DNA of 64,000 nucleotides from Macrostomum hystrix (GCA_950097015.1 CATNEN010000002.1:124001-188000), one strand, 5' to 3'. Counted from the first letter of the stretch, positions 47,901-58,800 are shown. A program made the numbers and translations. Notes: a model not told the origin generated them from the letters alone.

Positions 47901-48744
47901 GTCTCCTACAGTCAGTCATAAGTCTCCTACAGACAGTCATAAGTCTCCTACAGACACACAAAAGTCTCCTACAGACACACAAAAGTCTCCTACAGACACA
48001 CACAAGTCTCCTACAGACAGTCATAAGTCCCCTACAGACAGTCATAAGTCTCCTACAGACAGTCATAAGTCTCCTACAGACAGTCATAAGTCTCCTACAG
48101 ACAGTCATAAGTCTCCTACAGACAGTCATAAGTCTCCTACAGACAGTCATAAGTCTCCTACAGTCAGTCATAAGTCTCCTACAGACAGTCATAAGTCTCC
48201 TACAGACACACAAAAGTCTCCTACAGACACACAAAAGTCTCCTACAGACACACACAAGTCTCCTACAGACAGTCATAAGTCCCCTACAGACAGTCATAAG
48301 TCTCCTACAGACAGTCATAAGTCTCCTACAGACAGTCATAAGTCTCCTACAGACAGTCATAAGTCTCCTACAGACAGTCATAAGTCTCCTACAGACAGTC
48401 ATAAGTCTCCTACAGACAGTCATAAGTCTCCTACAGACAGTCATAAGTCTCCTACAGACAGTCATAAGTCTCCTACAGACAGACGTAAGTCTCCTACAGA
48501 CAGACGTAAGTCTCCTACAGACAGACGTAATTCTCTTACAGACAAATCGTAAACCAATATCGTAAACATTATCGCCCACCGGGCACAATAAACAAGGATG
48601 CTCTCTCCCTATGCACTTTTCGTTTGCTTTTCAGAGGCTGTTTACCAGTTCGGTGGCCAGTTGTCGGAGAACGCGATTCCGTTTCGTCGACCCCCGCAGC
48701 CGCCGCCTCCACCGGGACCGCGATTGATTGGTCGGCGCCGTTAA
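44984..48744 (+). CDS. Candidate neuropeptide precursor, C-terminal PRLI-amide
   Basis: Three exons joined by matching phases: 44984-45128, 46967-47029, 48635-48744. Exon 1 gives a signal peptide (MPMELASGQSPLMLLTLLMS, then LMLSASVNSSVRA) and an acidic spacer. Exon 2 continues the spacer (DPLNEALLESEPEPADD) and ends with a dibasic KR and SL. Exon 3 completes a 34-residue peptide (SLEAVYQFGGQLSENAIPFR, then RPPQPPPPPGPRLI) followed by Gly, RRR and stop. Gly before basic residues is the signal for a C-terminal amide. The order of signal peptide, acidic propeptide, KR, peptide, G-RRR-stop is that of a single-copy neurohormone precursor. An internal RR could release a shorter PPQPPPPPGPRLI-amide. 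PRL/PRI-amide endings recall neuromedin U/pyrokinin/ETH-type peptides, but no family is recognised. The upstream in-frame ATG at 44915 is too close to the TATA box. Both introns are mainly minisatellite. Confidence 0.68.
45129..45784. other. 5' part of neuropeptide gene intron 1
   Basis: Unique sequence between the GTGAGA donor at 45129 and the 16-bp array. No further exon is seen. Confidence 0.4.
45785..46843. repeat. 16-bp minisatellite in intron 1, two homogenised blocks
   Basis: Unit GTCTTCATGTCAATCT (variants AAGTCAATCT, ATGTCAACCT) up to about 46375, then GTGCTCATGTCAATCT to the end with very few changes. Stop-free in all three plus frames, giving three overlapping ~375-codon ORFs that are artefacts. 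Confidence 0.97.
47262..48545. repeat. 21-bp minisatellite in intron 2, about 61 units
   Basis: Two unit types: AAGTCTCCTACAGACACACA plus A, and AAGTCTCCTACAGACAGTCA plus T. The right part is almost all the second type; the left part is mixed, with a block repeated at 47700-47800 and 47820-47920. The 448-codon minus-strand frame (CRRLMTV) is an artefact of the 21-bp period. Confidence 0.97.
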
Positions 48745-49189
48745 AACTAAACTTCATAGCAACCAGAAACTTGGCCATAGAAACCGGGTGGTTGTCATTG
48801 GATACGCGGCGAAAAAAATTATTGATGTGACATAAAACGATTGAGTCTGTTTAAAATACGCTTTAGTTTGTGAGCAGGTTAAACTTGAAGCAAAAAACAA
48901 AACGACCGGCAAACTCATATTGAAACTGATGCTAGTATCTGAAATTGAAACTACCCGAATGCTAATAAATATTATGGATCACAATGAATACGCAACTGCT
49001 TCTTCTAGAATATGATTTAACTTGACATTTAATAATGGGATTCATTGACTCCTGATCGACTACATACTACTGATACTGCAGTAGTATGTAGCAGTTTGGT
49101 GTGTGTTTTTGCGTAAAAATAGCTGTGACTCGAGTACGTGCACATCAGACTCTGACACCAAAATCTCCAGAGATCATACGGGTTGCTGG
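48745..49189. other. 3' region of the neuropeptide-like gene
   Basis: AATAAA at 48964-48969, 220 bp after the stop, could be the polyadenylation signal. A strong hairpin follows at 49060-49091. Confidence 0.45.
49060..49091. other. Perfect 13-bp hairpin
   Basis: CTACATACTACTG, six-base loop ATACTG, CAGTAGTATGTAG. It lies about 100 bp left of the first 19-bp array. Role unknown. Confidence 0.85.
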
Positions 49190-49575
49190 CTGACAGTGGG
49201 GTTGTAGTCTGACAGTGGGGTTGTAGTCTGACAGTGGGGTTGTAGTCTGATAGTGGGGTTGTAGTCTGATAGTGGGGTTGTAGGCTGACAGTGGGGTTGT
49301 AGTCTGACAGTGGGGTTGTAGTCTGACAGTGGGGTTGTAGTCTGATAGTGGGGTTGTAGTCTGATAGTGGGGTTGTAGGCTGACAGTGGGGTTGTAGTCT
49401 GACAGTGGGGTTGTAGTCTGACAGTGGGGTTGTAGTCTGATAGTGGGGTTGTAGTCTGACAGTGGGGTTGTAGTCTGATAGTGGGGTTGTAGTCTGATAG
49501 TGGGGTTGTAGTCTGATAGTGGGGTTGTAGTCTGACAGTGGGGTTGTAGTCTGACAGTGGGATTGCAGGCTGATT
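49190..49575. repeat. 19-bp minisatellite, copy left of DNase II gene
   Basis: Unit GTAGTCTGACAGTGGGGTT, about 20 units, with GGCTGAC and CTGATAG variants. The same 19-mer forms the array at 52500-53285 in the same orientation. Every unit has a GGGG run. Confidence 0.97.
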
Positions 49576-49644
49576 GTACAGGTTGACAGGCTGATCAGCC
49601 TTAGAATGACACTATCTAGGAACATCTCCTGCTACGATTGTAGC

Positions 49645-50030
49645 TGTCAGTGTCAGTCAGTGTCAGTCAGTGTCAGTCAGTCAGTTTCAGTCAATCAGTT
49701 TCAGTTATTCAGTCAGTGTCAGTCAGTGTCAGTCAGTGTCAGTCAGTGTCAGTAAATGTCAGTCAGTGTCAGTCAGTGTCAAGTCAGTGTCAGTCAGTGT
49801 CAAGTCAGTGTCAGTCAGTGTCAGTCAGTGTCAGTAAATGTCAGTCAGTGTCAGTCAGTGTCAGTCAGTGTCAGTCAGTGTCAGTCAGTGTCAGTCAGTG
49901 TCAGTCAGTGTCAGTCAGTGTCAGTCAGTGTCAGTCAATGTCAGTCAGTGTCTGTCAGTGTCAATCAGTGTGTGTCAGTCAGTGTCAGTCAGTGTCAGTC
50001 AGTGTCAGTCAGTGTCAGTCAGTGTCAGAG
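49645..50030. repeat. 10-bp minisatellite, about 38 units
   Basis: Unit TCAGTCAGTG with occasional TCAGTAAATG and TCAAG variants. Stop-free in several frames (SVSQCQ pseudo-proteins). Confidence 0.97.
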
Positions 50031-50445
50031 CACATTGTGCTAGAAATTTAAAATGCATCTATTGACTGTAGCTTAAATTGTGAATGGTGTCACATTATAA
50101 ATTCAAGAATTTCCCAGTGCAACTCAACTCACTCAACCCGCGCTTGAGAACACAAAGAGAGAGACGGAATAGAGACGGTGAGAAGTTGTAGAAGAGCTAA
50201 GAGAAATTCTTTGCAATGAGTCCTCTTTTTTAAGGACCACTCATTGTCATTTCCAACTATGCGTCGGAGAAGCACTATGAAAATGCACAATGAGTGCACA
50301 ATCAGAATTGAGTACAGAAGAATAGCTTAGAGGAGCGGGAGTTGTGGCAGCTGGCTCTAATGACTCACGGCCAAGCTGAAAGTCCCACAAAATTGATTAT
50401 AGCAGCACTTCTGACAGTCTAAGCCCTGAGCACTCACAGAGCTCT
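50031..50445. other. Unique spacer, nothing recognised
   Basis: No coding pattern or repeat. Confidence 0.4.
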
Positions 50446-50642
50446 CCGCTTGAGCATTCCTGACAGCGTGAGCACTCCTGACAGCTTGAGCATTCCTGAA
50501 AGCTTGAGCACTCCTGACAGCTTGAGCACTCCTGACAGCTTGAGCACTCCTGACAGCTTGAGCACTCCTGACAGCTTGAGCACTCCTGACAGCTTGAGCA
50601 CTCCTGTCAGCTTGAGCATTCCTGCCAGCTTGAGCAATCCTT
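50446..50642. repeat. 18-bp minisatellite, about 11 units
   Basis: Unit TGACAGCTTGAGCACTCC, with TTCC and CCAGC variants at both ends. The STPDSL pseudo-protein is an artefact. Confidence 0.95.
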
Positions 50643-51012
50643 GCGACTGCGAGCTCCGTGTCCGTGAGCTGCTGGTGAGCACAAAGTTGCTCTTTAATTA
50701 TTCCACTGTTTCAATTTTTGGCCCCACAACGCACATTTTAGAGTTTTCTTTAACTTCTGACTACAGATTACTCAACCCGAGCTATCTGTAAAATACACCA
50801 CAGGTTAAAGGCCCCATCTGCACCCACCCCACTGAAACTCCACAGGTGTACATCAACACACAATCTTTGCAAAAGATTATAGTGTTGGTTTAAGGGAATG
50901 AGTATTCTCAGTGAGTGCGCAAATGCCCACTAATGAGTTTTAGCTTAAAGAACATTCCCATTTGCTCAACAGCATTTGCACCTGGTTTTTATACATTGCA
51001 CTGATTCCTCTC
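50643..51012. other. Sequence upstream of the DNase II promoter
   Basis: No gene or repeat recognised. Probable regulatory region. Confidence 0.35.
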
Positions 51013-51020
51013 TATAAAAA
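51013..51020 (+). promoter_or_regulatory. TATA box of DNase II gene
   Basis: TATAAAAA, 153 bp before the ATG. A 5' UTR intron probably runs from the GTAAGT donor at 51109 to the CAG acceptor at 51157, with a CTAACTAAC branch-like site inside. Confidence 0.6.
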
Positions 51021-51165
51021 CAGCTTTTTTTCTTTGAAACCCCGTCAAGCTCGTTCACAGACAATTTTGTCATTCAAAGCATTCTGCTTCAGGCAAAAAT
51101 AACAAAAAGTAAGTAAAGCTTCATCACTCCGATCCTAACTAACTTTCATTACTGCAGGTCACAGC

Positions 51166-52404
51166 ATGCACTGTCAGTGTCTGATACTAGTTGCATTGCT
51201 GCTGCTTGGCACTTCAGCAGTGGCGCCCAGTGCATCGCCAGCCAACGCGAGCTTCTGTCAGGTCGTCAGCGCTATCGATGGCTGCTCTGAACTGGGGTGT
51301 GGTAGCTGCACGCCTCACACGTTGCCATTAAAGGCGCGCTCTGACAAATTTAAAGGCGTTGCTAGTGCCCAACAATCGAAAACCTCAAGTTCCAGCGATG
51401 CTGTAGCAGACAAACAGCAAGTATCGGGTCTGCAGGATTCTTCCCAAGTGACTGCAGCCAGCAGTCAGAGTGTCACCGACAGCAATCATGCTTCACAAAA
51501 CTTCAGCTGCAAAGTTAATGAGAGAGAAGAAATAGACTGGTTCATAGCCATCAAGAGGCCTGGATCACATGAGCATGCTTACATTTCTACGAACAATAAG
51601 AACAATTGGATACATGCTGGTGACATCACAAGCAAAGGACCTGTGTTCGAAACTCTGAACCAGGCACTCCGGTCTCCAGATTTCGCAGACGCCTACAGTG
51701 ATAAACCCCCTAATGAAACACACAAACGAAAATACGGCCATCTGAAGGGTCTGTTCATGTTCGGCCAGTCCTCCGGCTTCTGGATGATGTACTCGGCGAG
51801 GAACTATCCAAAGTTTGAAAATGGAGGTCTTCATCAGGATGCAACACATGCGCAGTCGTTTATTTGTATCTCAGCTTCGAATACAGAGCTAACTAATCTA
51901 GCTCAAAGCTTAAGCCTCGCAAAGCCGCGATACTATCGTGGTGATGTACCAGCTGCAAATTCGAATCGAAATATTTCTGTCCATCAGTTGAAATCAAAAT
52001 CTGATAAATTATTTAAAGTCTTCATCAAACCCAAGAACAGCCCTAGAGAATGTATCTATCAGAGAATTCGACAGGAGTATAACAATGGCTTCCGCGTGCA
52101 GTCCTGGCTTAGAACGAATCCAACAGAACGATCTGCTGACGAGAATGACGTCACTAATATCGAGAGTATCAGAATGAATGTTAAAAGATCAACCGACCAG
52201 TCTAGACCCGACTTATGGCAGTGGAACACCAATAACGACCATTCCAAGTGGTGTGTTTCTAACAACATAAATCAAGCGCCCATGATAGTCTGCCTCTCCG
52301 ACCTCAACCGTAACAAAGAGCATCTCAAACAGGGCGGGGCAGCGGTCTGTCTGTCTATTCCCGATGTGTGGAGAGCATTCAATGCACTGCCACCTTTAAA
52401 CTAA
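51166..52404 (+). CDS. DNASE2: Secreted deoxyribonuclease II
   Basis: Acid endonuclease of lysosomes or secretions that degrades DNA without metal ions. 412 residues in one coding exon. An N-terminal signal peptide (CLILVALLLLGTSAVA) is followed by a Cys-containing and Ser/Gln/Asp-rich extension to about residue 115, which vertebrate DNase II lacks. The family core then begins: IDWFIAIKRPG (Asp124), YGHLKGLFMFG with the first HxK (His192-Lys194), SGFWMMYSARNYP, HAQSFICIS, and near the end DHSKWCVSN with the second HxK (His359-Lys361), CLSDLNRNKEHLKQGGAAVC and VWRAFNALPPL. Both HxK elements of the catalytic centre are present, so the enzyme should be active. ATTAAA at about 52444 may be the poly(A) signal. 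The gene sits between two arrays of one 19-bp minisatellite. Confidence 0.95.
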   Translation: MHCQCLILVALLLLGTSAVAPSASPANASFCQVVSAIDGCSELGCGSCTPHTLPLKARSDKFKGVASAQQSKTSSSSDAVADKQQVSGLQDSSQVTAASSQSVTDSNHASQNFSCKVNEREEIDWFIAIKRPGSHEHAYISTNNKNNWIHAGDITSKGPVFETLNQALRSPDFADAYSDKPPNETHKRKYGHLKGLFMFGQSSGFWMMYSARNYPKFENGGLHQDATHAQSFICISASNTELTNLAQSLSLAKPRYYRGDVPAANSNRNISVHQLKSKSDKLFKVFIKPKNSPRECIYQRIRQEYNNGFRVQSWLRTNPTERSADENDVTNIESIRMNVKRSTDQSRPDLWQWNTNNDHSKWCVSNNINQAPMIVCLSDLNRNKEHLKQGGAAVCLSIPDVWRAFNALPPLN

Positions 52405-52499
52405 AAGCCCAACCGAAAATTTTGATTTCAGCTCGGTTGTTTAATTAAAGATTAAAAACATAATCAATACAATATGCTATTTGGCAAAACTGAAGTTTA

Positions 52500-53285
52500 G
52501 TTGAAGGCTGATTGTGGAGTTGTAGTCTGACAGTGGTGTTGTAGACTGACAGTGGGGTTGTAGTCTGACAGTGGTGTTGTAGACTGACAGTGGGGTTGTA
52601 GTCTGACAGTGGGGTTGTAGTCTGACAGTGGGGTTGTAGTCTGACAGTGGGGTTGTAGTCTGACAGTGGTGTTGTAGACTGAGAGTGGGGTTGTAGTCTG
52701 ACAGTGGGGTTGTAGTCTGACAGTGGGGTTGTAGTCTGACAGTGGTGTTGTAGACTGACAGTGGGGTTGTAGTCTGAGAGTCGGGTTGTAGTCTGACAGT
52801 GGGGTTGTAGTCTGACAGTGGGGTTGTAGTCTGACAGTGGTGTTGTAGACTGACAGTGGGGTTGTAGTCTGAGAGTCGGGTTGTAGTCTGACAGTGGGGT
52901 TGTAGTCTGAGAGTGGGGTTGTAGTCTGACAGTGGGGTTGTAGGCTGACAGTGGGGTTGTAGTCTGACAGTGGGGTTGTAGGCTGACAGTGGGGTTGTAG
53001 TCTGACAGTGGGGTTGTAGTCTGACAGTGGGGTTGTAGTCTGACAGTGGTGTTGTAGACTGACAGTGGGGTTGTAGTCTGACAGTGGGGTTGTAGTCTGA
53101 CAGTGGGGTTGTAGTCTGACAGTGGTGTTGTAGACTGACAGTGGGGTTGTAGTCTGAGAGTGGGGTTGTAGTCTGACAGTGGGGTTGTAGTCTGACAGTG
53201 GGGTTGTAGTCTGACAGTGGGGTTGTAGGCTGACAGTGGGGTTGTAGGCTGACAGTGGGGTTGTAAGCTGATTGTGGGATTTGAT
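52500..53285. repeat. 19-bp minisatellite, copy right of DNase II gene, about 41 units
   Basis: Same unit as 49190-49575 (GTAGTCTGACAGTGGGGTT), here often in dimers with GTAGACTGACAGTGGGGTT and AGTGGTGTT variants. It begins about 100 bp after the DNase II stop. Confidence 0.97.
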
Positions 53286-53624
53286 TTGATTTTCTAACAG
53301 ATGGATATTTCATGATTTTTCATAACATTGTTACTTTTTTAAGCAATGATTACTAGTCTTCAGTAAGTCATTAAGTGTGGTAAAGGAATCAATTGTTTTA
53401 TTATGCTCTCTATTTCTTTCTTGTTAATTTTAATGGCTAAAGAATAGCATACTAATTAATTGTATACAGGGCTCACTGAGTTATTATTGTTATTGTTTAT
53501 TATTGTTATTATTGCTTTTATTCAATATAGTTCTGCTTTCAAAAATTCTGTTTTCAGCTCTTATTTCTTTACATAATCAGTGCAGAATTGGATCAGAATT
53601 GGAACCAAATTGGAACACCATTGG
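53286..53624. other. AT-rich spacer, nothing recognised
   Basis: Contains a TTATTATTG microsatellite-like stretch near 53480-53515. Confidence 0.4.
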
Positions 53625-54272
53625 AAGAGTGCCTGGTAGAGTGGCAGTGTCTGGTAGAGGGGCGGTATCTGGTAGAGGGGCGGTATCTGGTAGAGTGGCA
53701 GTATCTGGTAGAGGGGCGGTATCTGGTAGAGTGGCAGTATCTGGTAGTGGCAGTGTCTGGTAGAGTGGCAGTATCTGATAGAGTGGCAGAATCTGGTAGA
53801 GTGGCAGTATCTGGTAGAGTGGCAGTATCTGGTAGAGGGGCGGTATCTGGTAGAGTGGCAGTATCTGGTAGTGGCAGTGTCTGGTAGAGGGGCAGTATCT
53901 GATAGAGGGGCGGTATCTGGTAGAGTGGCAGTATCTGATAGAGGGGCGGTATCTGGTAGAGTGGCAGTATCTGGCAGAGTGGCAGTATCTGGTAGAGTGG
54001 CAGTGCCGGGTAGAGTGGCAGTGCCTGGTAGAGTGGCAGTATCTGGTAGAGTGGCAGTATCTGGTAGAGTGGCAGTATCTGATAGAGGGGCGGTATCTGG
54101 TAGAGTGGCAGTATCTGGTAGAGTGGCAGTGCCTGGTAGAGTGGCAGTGCCTGGTAGAGTGGCAGTATCTGGTAGAGTGACAGTATCTGGTAGAGTGGCA
54201 GTGCCTGGTGGCAGTATCTGGTAGAGGGGCAATGCCTGGTAGAATGGCAGTATCTGGCAGTGTCTGTAGTCA
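53625..54272. repeat. 18-bp minisatellite, about 36 units
   Basis: Unit GTAGAGTGGCAGTATCTG, with GGGGCGG, TGATAG and shortened GTAGTGGCAGTGTCTG variants. The shortened units shift the frame, so reading frames along the array are mixed. Confidence 0.96.
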
Positions 54273-54876
54273 GCAAATAACTAAGACAAGAAGCCATTAA
54301 GCCAGACCCAATTCGAACTTTTGAGCTGTGAACAATGGTCATTATGCGCACAAAAAACTTCAACACCCGAATAATGCAAAACAGTTGCAGAATAAACTTG
54401 AACACGCGCAGAAAAAATATTTATTGCTGTCTTTCGAACCAATAATATATGTGAAACTGAAATAACACAGACAACCGCAGCTACGAGTAGAAAGCAACTA
54501 TTACACAATACAATCGGACAATTGTTTAAGCAGCATTTCTCTAGCTACGCTCGTTGCAGACACCGTGCTATAATTAACTCGTTACCGCATTCGGAATTCG
54601 TAAATTTCTGTAGCTAGCATGAAACATTAGCTACAATGTGCAAGCAAGTACTTATTTTATTCACTAATTAATAATAAGCATCATGTAAAAGAGCTAATAA
54701 GGAAACAGGACAATACAAGGTCTGTAAACTTATTGAAATTGTCAAATCTTTGTGATACATCTCGGAAGGTGAGCAGTACAGAAAACTGGGGCTGTTATAT
54801 GCCAATTCAATCAGGACAAAATGACCGAAAAATAATCAAGAAATATGCTTTGCAATAACACAATTTGCTAGCTGTA
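54273..54876. other. Unique AT-rich sequence, nothing recognised
   Basis: No convincing exon on either strand. Confidence 0.4.
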
Positions 54877-55620
54877 AATTCTGCTGCGGATCCTGCTGCG
54901 ATTCTAGCTGCGGATCCTGCTGCGATTCTAGCTGCGGATCCTGCTGCGATTCTATCTGCGGATCCTGCTGCGATTCTATCTGCGGATCCTGCTGCGATTC
55001 TAGCTATGTATTCTGCAACGATTCTAGCTGCGGATCCTGCTGCGATTCTAGCTACAGATCCTGCTACGATTCTATCTGCGGATCCTTCTGCGATTCTAGC
55101 TGCGGATCCTGCTGCTATTCTAGCTGCAGATCCTGCAACGATTCTAGCTGCGGATACTGCTGCGATTCTAGCTGCGGATTCTGCTGCGATTCTAGCTGCG
55201 GATCCTTCTACGATTCTAGCTGCGGATCCTGCTGCGATTCTAGCTGCGGATCCTTCTACGATTCTAGCTGCAGATCCTGCTGCGATTCTAGCTGCAGATC
55301 CTGCAACGATTCTAGCTGCGGATACTGCTGCGATTCTAGCTGCGGATTCTGCTGCGATTCTAGCTGCGGATCCTTCTACGATTCTAGCTGCGGATCCTTC
55401 TACGATTCTAGCTGCAGATCCTGCTGCGATTCTAGCTGCGGATCCTGCTGCGATTCTAGCTGCAGATCCTGCAACGATTCTAGCTGCGGATACTGCTGCG
55501 ATTCTAGCTGCGGATTCTGCTGCGATTCTAGCTGCGGATCCTTCTGCAATTCTAGCTGCGGATCCTGCTGCGATTCTAGCTGCGGATCCTGTTACGATTC
55601 TAGCTGCAGATCCCGCTAAA
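54877..55620. repeat. 24-bp minisatellite, about 31 units
   Basis: Unit GCGGATCCTGCTGCGATTCT plus AGCT. The plus frame gives ILAADPAA repeats from an ATG-less start near 54865, ending shortly after the array. A 72- to 120-bp block recurs at 55130-55220, 55310-55400 and 55470-55550. Contains many GGATCC sites. Confidence 0.96.
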
Positions 55621-55843
55621 TTCTGGCAGTCAGCTTTGGTACTTTTGTGAAAGTAGCTAATATATTATAGCAAGTAAAATTAAATTTCTTAAGCGTCCTC
55701 GAACAGTAAAATTTATAAGAAATTCAAATTCCATTGCTATTTTAATTCTCTCTATTAGACAGAAAATCAAAACAGATGTCTATATGCACAGATAAGTTGT
55801 AATGGGCTAAGAGTCTTTCATTTGTTCAAATATTCGGCACGCA

Positions 55844-58800
55844 CTACTTAGTATAGTAGACGCGATAGTACAGCCACTTTGAGCGCCATAGCGAGTATGA
55901 GTTGTCGAACTTGAGCAGGTACACACCCCGGCCAGGGTACTGGTGACTGCCGCAGTACACCTCCTCGTGACAGTCGCGCCGAAACACCGGAATGATTTCG
56001 TCGACGGCTTTGTCGTCTTCGTTTCGGCGACGTTTGGACGAACCGTTTGGGCCGTCTAAGTCGGAAAGGGTCGGGTGGTAGATAGAGTGGTCAACTAGCC
56101 CCTAAAAACAAAATACTAAAGGGGGTCACTAACCTATCAACCAACCAAAGGGGTCATTGACCCACCATAATTGAAAAGGAGGTCGTCCTACTATCATCCT
56201 ACTAACGGGAGGTCATTGACCTATCATCCTACTAAAGGGAGGTCATTGAACTATCATCCTACTAAAGGGAGGTCATTGAACTATCATCCTACTAAAGGGA
56301 GGTCATTGAACTATCATCCTACTAAAGGGAGGTCATTGACCTATCATCCTACTAACGGGAGGTCATTGACCTATAATCCTACTAAAGGGAGGTCATTGAC
56401 CTATCATCCTACTGAAGGGAGGTCATTGACCTATCATCCTACTAAAGGGGTCATTGGCCAATCATGTTAATAAAGTGGTCATATGAGCTACCATATGAAG
56501 GTCAATTGACCCCCCAAAAAGCAGATCATGGAGTGCTCACCTCCAGCAGTCACCTGCTCGCCTTCCTCAGCGGCGGCGTCGGCTCCGCCGCTATCCTCGT
56601 GATTGTCTTCGTCGTCTTCCTCGTCGGAGCTCTCGCTGATGTGCACGGTAACGCGATCCGACGGCGAGATGGTCCACTCGAAGTACACACCGAAGCCAAT
56701 GTCGTAGTGGTCTGTGGCGAACTCCCAAACTATACAGGAGCCCTCCTCGTGAGTTGGCACCCGGACCTAAAATTAATAGCAGAATAAAGAAGAAAGTAGC
56801 ATTTGATTTTTAACTACTTACAATTCTCAGTAGTAAGTATGGAATTTTATAACTTTTTTTCAGATTAAAAATCTCAATTGCCAAGCATTTTGCCACTGCC
56901 TCATTATGCTCTTAAGAAGCGAAACTAGATTAAAAAGCAATCACTACAGTTTAAAAGCAGAAACGGTATCGAAAAGTAAAAAATTGATTAGAAAAGCGAC
57001 CGATAAATAAATTTCGGAATTGTGCAAAAATATTATGTTTCACCTCAGTGTTCGAAAAATGTTAGTTTAATCAGAACAAATTTAAAAGACAAACGAATCT
57101 GATTTTGAGTCTAAACAAATCACCTTATATTACTGGTCAGTAGTATTATGGAGCTTAAAGAAAACATCGTCAACTCGAGCATGAAATTTTTTTAATTCAC
57201 TTTTTTGTTTTCTAATTATTATTAGAAAAAAGAAAGCACAAGGTGTGTCTTCTGGTCTCGATTATTGGTGTAAAGGGGACCGATCTCACGGATCTCACCC
57301 TAAATCTCACGGATCTCACCCTAAATCTCACGGATCTCACCCTAAATCTCAGGGATCTCACACAAAATCTCAGGGATCTTAACCTGAATCTCACGGATCT
57401 CAACCTTAATCTCACGGATCTCACTTGAAATCTCACGGATCTCACTTGAAATCTTACGGATCTCACTTGAAATCTGACGGATCTCACTTGAAATCTCAGG
57501 GATCTCACTTGAAATCTCACGGATCTCACTTGAAATCTTACGGATCTCACTTGAAATCTCACGGATCTCACACAAAATCTCACGGATCTCACACTAAATC
57601 TCACGGATCCGACCCTAAATATCACGGATCTCACCATAAATCTCACGGATTCACACTAAATTTTAAAGATCCCACACAAAATCTCACGGATCTCAAAAAA
57701 AATCTCACAGATCTCAACTTAGATCTCATCGTGAAACATATGTCAGTCTGTAATAAAAACTAAAACTTTTGATCTGAATAAAAACAATCAACAAAATAAA
57801 AAACTTGACAATGCCACCGTTGCCACACGGAAGTGAGGCTACTGCCGCAAATAGTGTTCATGTTCTTACTGTCACAACCTCCCCTGGCCCGATTTTAAGC
57901 TTGGCATCAGAATCGGCGGACAGTCGGGCTTTGAACTGAGCGGCGCTCAGCTCTTTGTCGCACCACATGCTTGGCGCGGCCATTAGTGTACTGGAGGAGC
58001 CAATCGCTGGGCCAGTCGATGCCAAACTGCCATTGCTTCCAGCGATATTGGCGGCCGCAGCCCCTGTTAACGCTGCAAATGGCGGGCAGTCGTCCGGAAT
58101 AATTAATTTAATAGCTATTTTTGCATACACTACTTATACATATCACTCTACTATTAGTAGCGAATTTGGGACATCGGACATATGCAACTACTATTAAAAC
58201 AACGAAGTGCAAAGAAAATGAAAGTTTCTTAGAGCACACGCGTTTAAGAAAATGCCAGATAAAATATTTCAACGGTTCAAGTAAAAAGATCTTGCATAGC
58301 AATGGCAGAATTTCTAGCAGATGCCGAGAAACTTTGATACAAAGCATAAATAAACAAATATAAACGGAAGAAAATGCAAAATTATTAGTAGCAACCATTT
58401 TTCTGCGACATGCGGTCACTATAACAACGAGAAAATGGAAAATGCTTGGCAATGAAAGTTTTACTGTATTTCGTTTGATAAGTTAATTTTTTAGAAAATT
58501 GATTTCCCTGTCTGGGCAGCATCTCTGAGTATAATAATGGGATCTTGAGAAATTTGAATTCTTAGAAAATCATGATTCTAGGAATGAGGAAATTCAGGTA
58601 TCTAAGTAATTTCGTAATTTCGGGAGTTACCGTGGCGGTTGCCAGGGAGCCAATTTTGATGCAGCAGTGCCGGCTGTCGCGCAGAATGTCCTTTTTGAAG
58701 TCGGCCAAGTTGCCTCGAGTCCACATGCTGGCTGGAATGAGTTCAGCCTGCTGCTGCTGCTGTTGCTGCTCGAGCGAATTCGGATCTGGGAAGATTCGAC

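Noticed and set aside
47242-48588. 448-codon minus ORF with CRRLMTV repeats
   Set aside because: Produced by a 21-bp minisatellite; no flanking coding features.
49629-50065. SVSQCQ-repeat ORFs as a silk- or mucin-like protein
   Set aside because: 10-bp unit read in several frames at once; no unique coding flank.
54865-55650. 261-codon Ala/Asp-rich ORF (ILAADPAA)
   Set aside because: 24-bp array read in frame; no start context, no conserved ends.
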